From assembly GCF_000143415.4 (NCBI RefSeq), contig NW_003314262.1, positions 472,078 to 536,077 of the forward strand: a stretch of 64,000 nt of DNA, written 5' to 3'. Positions 1 to 9,880 of this stretch are shown in pieces. The translations under genes and the position numbers were made by a program. The stretch comes from Selaginella moellendorffii (lineage: Eukaryota > Streptophyta > Lycopodiopsida > Selaginellales > Selaginellaceae). Under the pieces are notes generated by a model, which was not told where the DNA came from, searched no databases, and saw nothing but the letters and a program-made list of their open reading frames with translations. The first letter of the stretch is position 1; each line of letters opens with the position of its first letter.

Positions 1-16
1 CTTTCATTATCGCTAA

Positions 17-88
17 GTCGTTGTAGTATAGTGGTGAGTATTTCCGCCTGTCACGCGGACGACCCGGGTTCGATCCCCGGCAATGGCG
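17..88 (+). tRNA. tRNA-Asp (anticodon GTC)
   Basis: A complete cloverleaf can be folded. The acceptor arms at 17-23 and 81-87 pair over 7 bp with two G-T pairs. The anticodon stem 43-47/55-59 is fully paired around a seven-base loop with GTC at 50-52. The T arm carries the internal B box GGTTCGATCCC. No intron is present and CCA is not encoded, as expected for a eukaryotic tRNA gene. A run of six T at 97-102 is a typical RNA polymerase III stop. Its role is to decode aspartate codons GAC and GAU. Confidence 0.97.
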
Positions 89-96
89 ATACTCTA

Positions 97-102
97 TTTT
101 TT
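97..102 (+). terminator. Pol III T-run terminator
   Basis: Six consecutive T lie nine bases after the tRNA-Asp 3' end, the usual RNA polymerase III termination signal. Confidence 0.7.
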
Positions 103-747
103 CACATTTATTACCATTCCAGAAAGAAGCGCGAATATCAATGAGATGGAGCTGCGCATAGATTTCTAGGTTTTCCTCTCGCGGCGCTGCGACAAACCGA
201 AGCGCATTTTGGAGGCGATCGATCGATCCAGCGCCGAATGCGCGTGCCGACCGAGGTCAGTGATTTCTTTCTTTCCCAAGAAAAGCGCGATCGATGCATT
301 TGTTTCCCTCCGGATCATCGTCACATGCATCCTCCTGCCTGGAAATGCGTGATCACATTTCTTTCTGGTAGGGTTCTTTCCAGAGATTTCTAGTGTCGCT
401 CCAGACAGCTCCTGGATTGATAATGACGGGAGAGAGAGAGAGAGAGAGAGCGCTCTTTGTCTAGTTCCAGCACGATCCCATTGATTTTTTTTCTCTCATC
501 CATTATCGTAGTTAATGGATGATGGAAGTTTTTTTCCCTGAGTGACAGCATTTGATTTACTCCTGCCTGTCGTCTCCCAAAATCCCCGTCTTCATTCATG
601 TGGTGTCAAGGACTTTCTCTCCATTTCAAGTTGCTACATTGGATTCTCACGCAGTGTCTTCCAGGCAGGAGTGGATGAATGGCTCCAAAGTTTGGCGATC
701 GCTAAGGCGGAGCTCCATCCCATCCCTCTTCTCTCGTCGCGAAGAAG
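103..747. other. Intergenic / 5' region of the receptor-like kinase
   Basis: No gene is supported here. The region holds a GA microsatellite at about 430-450 and pyrimidine-rich stretches typical of a plant 5' leader. Open frames across 542-1072 are shadows of the kinase gene. Confidence 0.5.
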
Positions 748-3179
748 ATGCGGGCTCTCTTGGAGTCGCCTCCAGATCATGGAGGACGCCAGCGCTTTCA
801 TCCAGCAACCAGTCCGTCACACTCGCCAGAGATGGCTCTCATACTCGCATTTGCGATCGGTGGCGGAGTCACTCTCCTGGTGGTGTTCGTCGTCAGCGTC
901 CTCTTTCTCTACTACCGATTCAAGTCGAGCAAGACCAGCCCCTTCGATCCAGCAACAGTTCCTCGCCTCCAAAAGTTCTCCTACCGAGAGCTCAAGGCCG
1001 CCACAGGCTCGTTTAGCATCGAGAACAAGCTCGGGCAAGGGGGGTTTGGGCCGGTGCACAAGGGAGTTCTAAGGAATGGCCAGGTGGTGGCAGTCAAGAG
1101 CTTGGATTCGGCATCGCTCCAGGGGGAGAAAGAGTTCCAGAACGAGATGGCAGTGATAGGCAGTATCAGGTGTTCTCACATTGTCGGATTGATGGGCTAC
1201 TGCGCCGAGCGGAAGAAGAGGCTGCTGGTCTACGAGTACATGGCCAACCGGAGCTTGCAGGAGGCCCTCTTCCACGACGGCTATCCAGTGGAGCTGGACT
1301 GGAAGATGCGCTACAAGGTGATCCTGGACATCGCCCAAGCGCTCGCCTTCCTCCACTTTCGGTGCGAGCCGCCAATCATCCACGGCGACATCAAGCCCAG
1401 CAACGTTCTTCTGGACGACAAGCTTTGCGCCAGGCTTGCCGACTTCGGGCTGGCCAGAGTTAAGACGGAGGCGGCCCCAGACGTCCGGAGCGAGGACGTT
1501 CTTCTTAATGGCGAGGCCGCGCAGGATCACGACAGGGTGAAGGTGGAAAGATTTGTGAGGGACAGCGAGAAGTGGCATCACAAGAAGAAGATGAGGAAGG
1601 ATGCTCTCAGCAAGAAGAAGCGCTTGTCGGCGGGGAGTAGCGTGAGAGGGGCTCCACAACACCCAGTGGCTAGCGGCATTGATGACAAGCAGCAACAGTC
1701 AGGGGGATTCGAAGGAGTCGAGGAAAGGTTCAAGGCTCATCTTCCTCCCTGCGCAGCCTAAGTTGTGGAACGATGGTTGTTGACCAAACCGTGGAGACGA
1801 GCGCTGGAGGAATGAGGGTGGAGGAGGAGGAGGTGGGATTTTCTTTCCATAATGAGAGCGCAGCAGCAGCAGCTGCAGCGGACAACACACCGCCACCACC
1901 ATCAAGCCCTCGAGTTGATGGCGCTTGCTGGAAAGTGGAAAGCCGACGATCTCTAGGGGCCGATAGAAATGAAGATGGGACCAGCCAAGTCGTCTCTAGT
2001 CCAGCAGCTGCGAGTGACAACATTAATGTTGGTCACAGGAGGGAGAGGAGGAAAAGCACAGAGTGGTGGTGGAAGCAGCAAGACGAGCGGGACGAGACCA
2101 ACGCGATTGTCAAGGACTACACGGTGGATTGGCTCTCGTGCCAGGTGAAGAGTGGGCGATCCAGGAGCAGGGACTGGGGCGACGCGAGCGTTGGAAACTC
2201 CTTCCAGGGGAAGAACAGCGTTCGAGAATGCTCAAGGAGCCGGATCCAAGCCATGAGAACGTTCCAGCTCTCAATCTTCGGTAAGTGCTTTCCATTCAAG
2301 CACGGGATCCGCCAGCGATGGAAGAGAAAGAAAAAGCAGCACAGGAGCAGGGACGTGAGTGGAAATCTTACCAAGAGCAGGGAATGGTGGAGAGAGGAAT
2401 ACCTCGAGGACCTGTGCAACAAGAGCAGGGAGCTCAAAGGCGGCAAGAAGATGTCCTCGCAGAGCCGGAGCCGCGACTTGTCTTCGTGTAGCTTCGACTT
2501 TAGCGGCGATCTCTCGAGCAAATACCAGCACCAGCCGCAGGGTGGAGGAGGAGGAGGCCGAGAGTGGTGGAGTGGCGACTTACTCCACTGGATCCACAGG
2601 CGGGGCGACTCCGGGACGATCGACTTTAGCGGCGAGCTCAACAGCTTCAGCCGCGAGCTCCGCTCCAGGGAGAGAACTCTGAGCCGGGAGAGATGGAGCG
2701 GCGAGCTGGGGAGCCGCGGGGCAGTGAGCAGCACGACGAGCATGCGAGGGACGGTGTGCTACGCGGCGCCCGAGTATGGCGGCGCCGGGATCCTGTCTGA
2801 GAAGAGCGACGTCTACAGCTTTGGAGTGCTGGTGCTGGTGATCGTGGCGGGGCGGAGGCCGCTCCAGGTGGTGTCACCGAGCGTGGAATTCGAGCGCGCC
2901 AATCTCACGTCGTGGGCGAGGCACCTGGTTCACAACGGGGACGTGCTGGAGCTCGTGGATCCATCGCTGCGAGGGGAGTTCTCGCGCGAGCAGGCGGCGC
3001 TGTGCATCATGGTGGCGCTCCAGTGCATCCAGCGGCTCCCGGCGTCGCGGCCGTCCATGGCGGAGGTCGTCCGCGTCGTGTCGGGCGAGGCGCAGCTCCC
3101 GCCGCTGGAGCTCTTCTCGCCATCGCCGCAGAAGATCCAAGAGCACCACACCGTGGAGCTCCCTCTCCTTGTGCCCTAA
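748..3179 (+). CDS. Receptor-like Ser/Thr kinase (At2g45590/At4g25390 type) with a large insert in the kinase domain
   Basis: Membrane kinase predicted to phosphorylate Ser/Thr from the plasma membrane. In the 790-aa model there is a membrane span at residues ~30-54 and no sizeable ectodomain, a P-loop GQGGFG at 96-101, VAVK lysine 117, HGD at 212-214 (a non-RD kinase: Arg replaced by Gly), and DFG at 232-234. About 390 basic, Ser-rich residues then precede GTVCYAAPE near 646-656 and a normal C-lobe ending in a RPSMAEVV motif. The first frame stops at 1761. A 59-nt GT-AG intron at 1698-1756, with a pyrimidine-rich end, joins it in frame to the second half. The insert, the HGD and the motif MRGTVCYAAPEYGG fit the Arabidopsis At2g45590 family. 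Start could be ATG 748 or 832. Confidence is high for family, moderate for the intron donor. Confidence 0.85.
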
Positions 3180-3346
3180 AAATGTAAAGGCGAAGTTATC
3201 CTTTAAGTTAAAGTTGTTAATAATCCTGTAATGAGGATTAAATTAGGCTAATTGTTAATCAATTTTAATTAGAAATTTAACCTCAGTTAGCGGTGCTTAC
3301 TTTTGAAATTGTGAAAATTTACAATGCATTTTTAGGGCATTTCGCG

Positions 3347-6037
3347 ATGAGCGCCAAGGGACCGCAGCCGCGCGGCGTCTACTCGGGTAAGGTCTCTCGG
3401 ATCGCTGGGCCGGGATGCTTTGTGGAGCTTGCGGGGCCATGGGGAATCAACGAGGGCGTCGTCTACGCGGCGCAGGGATTAGTGATGCAAGGGCAAGAGG
3501 TTTGGGTCAAGGTAGTGTCGGCGAATGGGCAGAGAGTAGTGCTATCCATGAGCGATGTCGATCAGAGGACAGGGAGGGAAGTCGTGGCTTACACCGGTGG
3601 GGTGTTCGCTTCGGTGGAATCGTCACAGGTTTTTTCTTCTAGGCCGCCTAGTTCTAGACTCGGACTGGGATCCAGGCATGGGAATTTGAGAAAAAGGATA
3701 CTGGAGGAAATAGAAGATGATGGTTGTCATGTCGAGCAAGTCGAGGTGGAACTTAAAGAGGCCAAGCCCGAGTTCCTTCGCCAGCAGCACACCGCATTGG
3801 TGGAGGTTATCGAAGAACCAGTTGAGTTTGATCAAGAGAAACCAAAGTTTATCAAGCCTTCCACGGACAAGCTCCACGCTTTTGGCAGGAAAGGATCGTC
3901 CAAGGAGGTCGAGAAGCAAGCATCTTCCAGCTCGATCGCAAAGAAGCCACCGGATAAGCCACAAAAAAATCATCCTTCTCATCGCGAGATCGCTGCAAAC
4001 GCTCGAGTCAAGAGGCCGAGAGTCCAGTTTAAGAGAGACAGGGAAGTAAATCCTGCGATTCTAAAGCAACGACAGGGACTTCCAATATATGGTTTGAGGG
4101 AGAAACTGCTAGAGGCTGTTCGAGAAAACCAGGTTCTTCTAGTTATAGGTGAGACGGGATCGGGAAAATCAACGCAGATAACTCAGTTCCTCGCGGAAGA
4201 AGGCTACACTTCGAATGGAATGATCGGTTGCACGCAGCCCCGAAGGATTGCTGCGACGTCCGTGGCAAAACGAGTCGCCGAGGAGTTTGGATGTCGTCTC
4301 GGCGAGGAGGTCGGCTACGCTATTCGTTTCGAGGACATCACGAGTTCTCAGACTGTCATCAAGTATATGACGGATGGAATGCTGCTCAGGGAGATTCTCA
4401 TGGACAGAAACCTTTCCTCGTACTCGGTGGTGATGCTGGACGAAGTTCACGAGAGAACCGTCGATACTGACGTGCTTCTCGGATTGCTCAAGGATTTACT
4501 CCGACGCCGTCCGGAGTTTCGACTGATTGTCACCTCGGCTACGCTCGACGCGGACAAGTTCTCGCAGTACTTTTTCGGGTGTGTCACCTTTCATATTCCC
4601 GGGAGAACTTTCCCCGTGGAAGTGATCCACTCGAAGCTGCCGGAGCCGGACTACTTGGCCGCGTCGGTGTCTACTGTGCTGGGAATCCATGTCAGGGAAC
4701 CCGAAGGCGACATCTTACTGTTTCTCACGGGCCAGGAAGAGATTGAGACGACCTGCCAGGCTCTACAGGAAAAGATGCGAGCGCTGGGTCCTGGCCTGCC
4801 AACTTTGGTCATCTTGCCGGCGTACAGTGCACTCCCGGCCGAGAGTTTATCAAAGATTTTCGATCCAACACCTCCAGGCAGGAGAAAAGTTGTGGTTGCA
4901 ACGAACATCGCAGAGGCTTCCCTGACGATCGACGGGATTTACTACGTGGTGGACTCGGGTTATGTCAAGGAACACCGCTACAACGCAAAGCTTGGGCTGG
5001 ACTCGCTGGTTATTTGTCCGATATCACAGGCATCGGCAAAACAGCGTGCTGGTCGTGCCGGTCGAACAGGTCCTGGAGTATGCTATCGACTCTATCCGGA
5101 GAACACGCTACAAAGCGAGATGCTCCCGTCAACCGTGCCTGAAATCCAGAGAACCAATCTCGGAAGCACGGTGCTAAATCTCAAGGCAATTCTCCGCGAG
5201 GACGACATCTTTTCTTTCGACTTTCTGGATCGACCGGCTGATCACGCTCTCAGTTCGGCGATGGAGCAGCTCTATAGCTTGGGTGCTCTCGACGATGGCG
5301 GTCATATCACCAAACTGGGCTTGAAGATGGTGGAGTTTCCGATGGAGCCTTTGCTGTCGAGGATGCTTCTGGCCAGTGTGGAGCTCGGCTGTAGCGACGA
5401 GATCATCACCATCATCTCCATGTTGCAAGCTCAGAGCGTTTTCTACCGGCCTTTGGACAAGCAGTCGGAGGCGGACAGGAAAAAAGCCCGGTTTTTCCAG
5501 AGTGGTGGAGACTGCCTCACGCTTCTAGCCGTCTACGAGAGCTGGAAGGCGAGTGGCTTCGCGGCCGGATGGTGCCACAGCAACTTTGTTCGCGTGGAAG
5601 CTCTCCAACGAGCTCACGACGTGAGGAAAGAGCTGCTGAGCACCATGGAAGACAAGGGACTGGCAGTGGTGAGCGCTGGAAGCGACAACTCCAAGATCAG
5701 GAAGGGGATTTGCGCGGGGCTTTTCTACCACGCCGCGCGGAGAGATCCCGAGGGAGGCTACCGGACTTTAGTTGGAAACCAGCGAGTGTTCATCCATCCG
5801 GGGAGCTCGCTAGCTCATCGAGGCTCGCCAAAATGGGTGGTTTACCAGGAGCTGCTCATGACGAGCAAGGAGTTTATGCAAGGAGTGACATCGATCGAAT
5901 CGAGCTGGCTGATCGAACTGGCACCGAGGATTTTCCAAACCGCGAGCAGCAGCAAGCGAAGAAAACTGGAGAGGCTCGAGCCTTTGTCCGGGGCCAAGAC
6001 GAACGCGGCAAGAAGGAACAGATTTCATATCAATTGA
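3347..6037 (+). CDS. PRP22/DHX8-like pre-mRNA splicing ATP-dependent RNA helicase, single exon, motif II DEVH
   Basis: 896-aa nuclear RNA helicase of the DEAH/RHA family. An S1 RNA-binding domain starts near residue 8, a signature of PRP22/DHX8. Helicase motifs are all present: Walker A GETGSGKST near 268, TQPRR, motif II DEVH at 365-368 where the family normally has DEAH, SAT, ATNIAEASLTIDG, and QRAGRAGRTGPG. The ratchet/OB region follows and ends with VYQELLMTSKEFM. PRP22 releases spliced mRNA from the spliceosome. The protein is shorter than canonical PRP22 (about 1,150-1,200 aa) and the S1 domain sits almost at the N-terminus, so the N-terminal region is missing. No introns, unlike most neighbours, which suggests a retrocopy. 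Start chosen at ATG 3347; the longer frame begins only with GTG in AT-rich leader. A functional specialised paralogue is also possible. Confidence 0.88.
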   Translation: MSAKGPQPRGVYSGKVSRIAGPGCFVELAGPWGINEGVVYAAQGLVMQGQEVWVKVVSANGQRVVLSMSDVDQRTGREVVAYTGGVFASVESSQVFSSRPPSSRLGLGSRHGNLRKRILEEIEDDGCHVEQVEVELKEAKPEFLRQQHTALVEVIEEPVEFDQEKPKFIKPSTDKLHAFGRKGSSKEVEKQASSSSIAKKPPDKPQKNHPSHREIAANARVKRPRVQFKRDREVNPAILKQRQGLPIYGLREKLLEAVRENQVLLVIGETGSGKSTQITQFLAEEGYTSNGMIGCTQPRRIAATSVAKRVAEEFGCRLGEEVGYAIRFEDITSSQTVIKYMTDGMLLREILMDRNLSSYSVVMLDEVHERTVDTDVLLGLLKDLLRRRPEFRLIVTSATLDADKFSQYFFGCVTFHIPGRTFPVEVIHSKLPEPDYLAASVSTVLGIHVREPEGDILLFLTGQEEIETTCQALQEKMRALGPGLPTLVILPAYSALPAESLSKIFDPTPPGRRKVVVATNIAEASLTIDGIYYVVDSGYVKEHRYNAKLGLDSLVICPISQASAKQRAGRAGRTGPGVCYRLYPENTLQSEMLPSTVPEIQRTNLGSTVLNLKAILREDDIFSFDFLDRPADHALSSAMEQLYSLGALDDGGHITKLGLKMVEFPMEPLLSRMLLASVELGCSDEIITIISMLQAQSVFYRPLDKQSEADRKKARFFQSGGDCLTLLAVYESWKASGFAAGWCHSNFVRVEALQRAHDVRKELLSTMEDKGLAVVSAGSDNSKIRKGICAGLFYHAARRDPEGGYRTLVGNQRVFIHPGSSLAHRGSPKWVVYQELLMTSKEFMQGVTSIESSWLIELAPRIFQTASSSKRRKLERLEPLSGAKTNAARRNRFHIN

Positions 6038-6140
6038 GCGCGCGAGGGAGAAGAGTTTAAACTTGGGCCGTTGGATGTGGCCTCGATAGGACGGCTGCAA
6101 GTGGCGATCCCAGTCCTCGATGGAGATTGGCCTGTGTATG

Positions 6141-6149
6141 TATATATAG
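6141..6149 (+). promoter_or_regulatory. TATA box of the histone H2A gene
   Basis: TATATATAG lies 123-131 bp before the H2A start codon, followed by a short pyrimidine-rich leader. Position and sequence fit a TATA element of a strongly expressed histone gene. No histone octamer CGCGGATC was seen. Confidence 0.6.
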
Positions 6150-6271
6150 GGCTCTTGAGACACTGCCCGTGCTGTTGAATCGTTGCTCCTCTTCTTCCAC
6201 GCTCGCCTGGATTTCTTCCCTCGCTCCTCAATTCTTGGGAGATTTCTTCCGCGTAGCGTTGAGATTTCGCG

Positions 6272-6670
6272 ATGGCTGGTGGAGGCCGTGGGAAATCCGC
6301 GGGCAAGAAGGCCGTGTCGAGGAGCGCCAAGGCGGGGCTCCAATTCCCGGTGGGGAGGATCGCCAGGTTCTTGAAGCATGGGAAATACGCCGAGCGCGTC
6401 GGCGCTGGAGCGCCCGTCTACATGGCCGCGGTGATGGAGTACCTGGCGGCGGAGGTGTTGGAGCTGGCAGGAAACGCCGCGCGCGACAACAAGAAGAACA
6501 GGATCGTCCCCAGGCACATCCAGCTCGCGGTGAGGAACGATGAGGAGCTGAGCAAGCTTCTCGGGCATGTCACGATCGCGAGCGGCGGTGTTCTTCCCAA
6601 CATCCATTCGGTGCTTCTCCCCAAGAAATCGGCCACCTCAGGCGGCAGCAAGGCCACCGATTCGGACTAG
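6272..6670 (+). CDS. Histone H2A (canonical)
   Basis: 132-aa core histone that dimerises with H2B in the nucleosome. The full H2A fold is present: [18 protein letters not shown], the L1 loop [15 protein letters not shown], the acidic-patch helix [19 protein letters not shown], and the docking segment GGVLPNIH. The C-terminal tail ends KATDSD and lacks the SQEF phosphorylation motif of plant H2A.X. It also lacks the changes of H2A.Z and the long SPKK tail of H2A.W, so canonical H2A is the best call. No intron, as is usual for canonical histones. Confidence 0.97.
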   Translation: MAGGGRGKSAGKKAVSRSAKAGLQFPVGRIARFLKHGKYAERVGAGAPVYMAAVMEYLAAEVLELAGNAARDNKKNRIVPRHIQLAVRNDEELSKLLGHVTIASGGVLPNIHSVLLPKKSATSGGSKATDSD

Positions 6671-6872
6671 ACGGCGCGGCGATCGCAAGATCTCCTAGAT
6701 TTCTTTCTCACAGTGCAATGTACCATACACACACTTGTAATTCTTTCTAACTTACAGAAATTTCGAGCTTGGATCCATTCCATCCATTGATCAATCTAGG
6801 AAGAACACTTGCTAGCTTGGAAATCTTTGAATCCATTCATCGCTCAATCCAATCTTGCGACTCTACCTGGCT

Positions 6873-7274
6873 CTAAACCCTGGAAGATTTGTGACGCATC
6901 GAGCTGGAGATATTTCCAGAAACCTGGGCGATTGCGCGGAAGAGATGGGGAGCTCCATCGAAGAGGCCCCGGATTGCGCTGCCCGACGCGACCCCGGCAG
7001 CGAAGATTTGCGCGATGCCGGGCTTCGAATCCAGCGCCATCTCCAGCCGCGAGAGCTTCTTGTCCAGATCCCTCACCGCCTGCCCGACATTCACGACCTG
7101 GGACTCGAGCAATGCGATGCGCTCGGGCTGGATTTGCTGCCGCCGGAGCGAGAGAGCCAGCGCCTTCTGGAGCGATTCCACTGCCTTCTCGCAGGCCTGC
7201 TCCTGATTCAAGCCCTTGGATTTGTAGTAGGCGATTACCTCCGCGGGCTTGGGCGTCCTTCGCTCGGCCGCCAT
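6873..7274 (-). CDS. Small coiled-coil protein of unknown function
   Basis: 133-aa single-exon frame starting at ATG 7274. The first 30 residues resemble a helical domain (KPAEVIAYYKSKG). Residues ~30-90 are heptad-rich and predicted coiled coil. A small, Gly/Ala-rich hydrophobic stretch (QIFAAGVASGSAIRGLF) near residues 88-105 could touch a membrane. I do not recognise a family. It is probably real: GC and codon use match neighbouring genes, and its start is only 45 bp from the start of the divergent Nudix gene, so the two probably share a promoter. A reader should treat the function as unknown. Confidence 0.6.
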   Translation of the reverse strand: MAAERRTPKPAEVIAYYKSKGLNQEQACEKAVESLQKALALSLRRQQIQPERIALLESQVVNVGQAVRDLDKKLSRLEMALDSKPGIAQIFAAGVASGSAIRGLFDGAPHLFRAIAQVSGNISSSMRHKSSRV

Positions 7275-7319
7275 TGGAAATAAATCTAGAGCTCTAGAGA
7301 AATATTTTAGGGTTCTTCA
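7275..7319. promoter_or_regulatory. 45-bp divergent start-to-start region with telo-box
   Basis: Start codons of the coiled-coil orphan (minus) and the Nudix gene (plus) are separated by 45 bp. The gap contains TTTAGGGTT (7307-7315), the complement of the plant telo-box AAACCCTAA, common in promoters of translation and housekeeping genes. Confidence 0.5.
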
Positions 7320-8405
7320 ATGGCGAGGAGCGCGGAATGTGAGGGAGGCGCCAAGGGTGCGTGTTTCTTCCGCCCAATGCATGCCTTTTCTTGAGCTTAA
7401 AGCTTGTTCCTGGGCAGATCTAGCGATCGGGAGCGGCGATTTCCAGATTCTCAAGGTAGTGTGTCTCGAGGATTGATTTGGAGGAATTCTTCGTGATTTC
7501 CAGGAGGAGCTGCGCTATTCGCGCTACCTCAACGTCTACAATCGCATTGTGGAGGTTAGTTCTTGAGGTAAAATCCCTGTGCTCCGCTGCTCCATAGATG
7601 AGATCTCGCTGACTTTAACTCTTTCGTTTTGTGGCTGGATGGATCTATAGTATCCCCCCGATGCACAGGATGCCCGCAAGGTCGTAGAATACGACATTGT
7701 AGGCTCCAGGACAGTGTCGTTCCATTTCTGTGCCGTCATGCCTTTCGACTCGAAAAGCAAGCTTGTGACTTTGATCAAGGAGTACGCGCAGGTATCAACC
7801 TTTCTTTTCTTTTGGTTCCTACTTTCACTTCTGGAGTTCGAAAACACAGGGATCGAATGGAATGATGTTTAGTTTGCCTTGCGGTGGCCTCTCGAAAAGC
7901 CATACTTCTCTGGAAGATTGTGCAATGAAGGAGCTGTCCGAGGAGGTAATGGATTGATTTCTCTGTTTGTTGTTTCTTATTTCCTTCTTCAAAACATTTG
8001 GAAGGCTCACTTGCACGATGGCAAGCTTGTAAAGCTGATTGGCGACGACCATCCTGGTTTGCTCGAGGTAAACCTGTGATAATCACAGAGTTTGTCAAGT
8101 TCACTGTTATATTTGTTCTTGTTCTTCTCAATACAGGTAAAATGGTGCAGGAATAGATTCACTCCATATCTGATCCTGGATCCTCTGGTACTGTAATTTC
8201 ATTTCAAGCAATTCTTTGCTCATGGACGGCAGATTTGCAGATCGATCCAAACCCGAGACCACGAGATAGTGAGGAGTATATGGAAATTGTGAGAGTGGAC
8301 TTGGAAGAATTAGACAAGATCATGTTCAGTGGCCAGATGATGCTACCATCGATTGTGACTTGCTCCATGGGGCTAAGGTACCTCAAGAAACATCATATCT
8401 TATAG
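7320..8405 (+). CDS. Nudix hydrolase (NUDT14-like nucleoside-diphosphate-sugar hydrolase), 8 exons
   Basis: Exons 7320-7356, 7418-7455, 7504-7554, 7651-7791, 7850-7945, 8005-8067, 8137-8187 and 8241-8405 give an uninterrupted 213-aa protein; introns are 48-96 bp with GT-AG ends. The Nudix box reads GGLSKSHTSLEDCAMKELSEEAHL split in two by an exon border: the metal-binding pattern xE(L)xEE is intact, but the canonical Glu eight residues before is Thr, the Arg is Lys and the terminal Gly is His. Human NUDT14 (UDP-sugar diphosphatase) has a similar Lys-Glu arrangement, which guides the call; substrate is inferred only. The C-terminal part EEYMEIVRVDLEEL is also typical of ADP-sugar hydrolases. 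Exon 1 and the first start are the least certain. Confidence 0.85.
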
Positions 8406-8631
8406 CCAAAACCAGGAAACAACTCTTCAATAACTAGCTGATAAAAGATGAACATGTGCCTGCTATTTTTAGATTTTACTTTGACCTTTTCCAGTGGTAA
8501 GTTTTTCTTTAATTTTTCTAATGCTACTTTTATCAAGTTGTTCAGGTAAATTTGAAATTTTATTTCATCTAATAATTTACATGTTTAATTTTTGGTATTT
8601 AATCAACTTATTTATTCTTGGTGTTTAATCA
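8406..8631. other. AT-rich spacer
   Basis: Sequence between the Nudix stop codon and the left LTR of the gypsy element. It is A/T-rich and holds the probable 3' UTR; no other feature seen. Confidence 0.4.
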
Positions 8632-8789
8632 GGAAAGGGAACACAGAAAATATGCATATCAATTAACTCAAAAACCCTAACTTATATACAAGAGCAAGTG
8701 GTCCGGATTGAAATTAATCTGATGGCTACTAAAATCCCATTACACTAATATTAGTATATGATATTGTAACTGTACAGTTGAACCTCACA
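8632..8789 (-). repeat. 3' LTR of the gypsy element
   Basis: Aligns along its length with 13443-13593; both share blocks such as CACTAATATTAGTATATG and end CCTCACA. On the minus strand the LTR starts TGTGAGG. Confidence 0.8.
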
Positions 8790-8805
8790 TCATCCCCTCC
8801 TCTTA
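8790..8805 (-). other. Polypurine tract of the gypsy element
   Basis: On the minus strand a purine run (AAGAGGAGGGGATGA) lies directly before the 3' LTR, where the plus-strand primer of an LTR element is expected. Confidence 0.65.
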
Positions 8806-9604
8806 AAATAATGGAAGACCATCAAGATTCTCTTGTAGATGCTTTGAGATTTGGTGGAACATCAAGAGGAGTCATCGATGGATCTGTAGGTAGTATCAGT
8901 TGTTTCTGATCTGTTTGTATAAAGCATTTCAACTACTACACATGCACAATTTCTGGAGGATTGGCTTGCTGGATGTCATGCCAAACCTCATAAATTTGTG
9001 ATCTAACTTGCCACAACACTTGATACAGTCTTTATTACTGAGCAAGGAGCCCCTTAGATAAACCATATACTATAAGATAGGGAAAACAGACTAACACCAA
9101 GTCATCCACTTTGTACTCTGTAGGTAGACGATGATGGGAATTGTAGCACCGTTGTTGTCCCACTTGTATATGGCCTAGGTGTTCGGTAGACTCTACTCAG
9201 ACAAGTGGAAGAATGCTCATCAAATACTGATCCCACGACATAGTATCGACAGCTCGTGGCAATTGCAAAGGTAAACCCAGCTCCGTTGATAATATTGAAT
9301 CATGATTATATAGGAGTTTATATAGTGAAGCACCAATAGAACTCTGCACCTTTGTGACATATACATACTAAAGAGACAACAAATAACTATCTCAATCCGA
9401 ATGTTGAAAGTTTATGTACTTCATGATCATCCCTTTGAATGTCCGAACAAACCGTTCCACCAAATCATCAGACTATGAATGATAAACACTCGTGAAAGTG
9501 TGGTGTATCCCTAACTGAGATGTCAAAACATGAAATGCCTTAGCCATAAATGCAGGACCATTATCCGAAAGAATTTACTCTAGACAAGAATACTGTAACA
9601 CTAC

Positions 9605-9880
9605 TTAATTGAGGAGGAAGTATCCAACAGCAATTGCAGAGGCACTAATAAGAGCACCAACTTCCACCCAATGAGGTAAATAATCAGAAGTAATAACAAC
9701 ATATTCATTGCCAACAGTTGACCGTGGAAAAGGTCCTATAAGATTAAATGCCATCAACTCAAACGGACAGGAAATTGCAATTGACTCCAACCGTCCTTCC
9801 ATGGCACGAGGGGGAGTATTACGAACTTGGCACCAAATGCAGCTATGCATATACCGGATAATATCACGTCGCATCTTCAT
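9605..9880 (-). pseudogene. Integrase remnant (Ty3/gypsy)
   Basis: 91 codons covering the integrase zinc region (CIWCQ) and the start of the catalytic core. The usual DLIGPF is NLIGPF, so the first catalytic Asp appears replaced by Asn. The frame ends early and lacks the rest of the core. Confidence 0.75.

Noticed and set aside
542-1072. 176-aa and 154-aa frames overlapping the kinase start
   Set aside because: Shadows of the kinase frame; no protein-like motifs.
3293-3346. N-terminal extension of the helicase
   Set aside because: It starts with GTG in AT-rich leader sequence; the first in-frame ATG is 3347.
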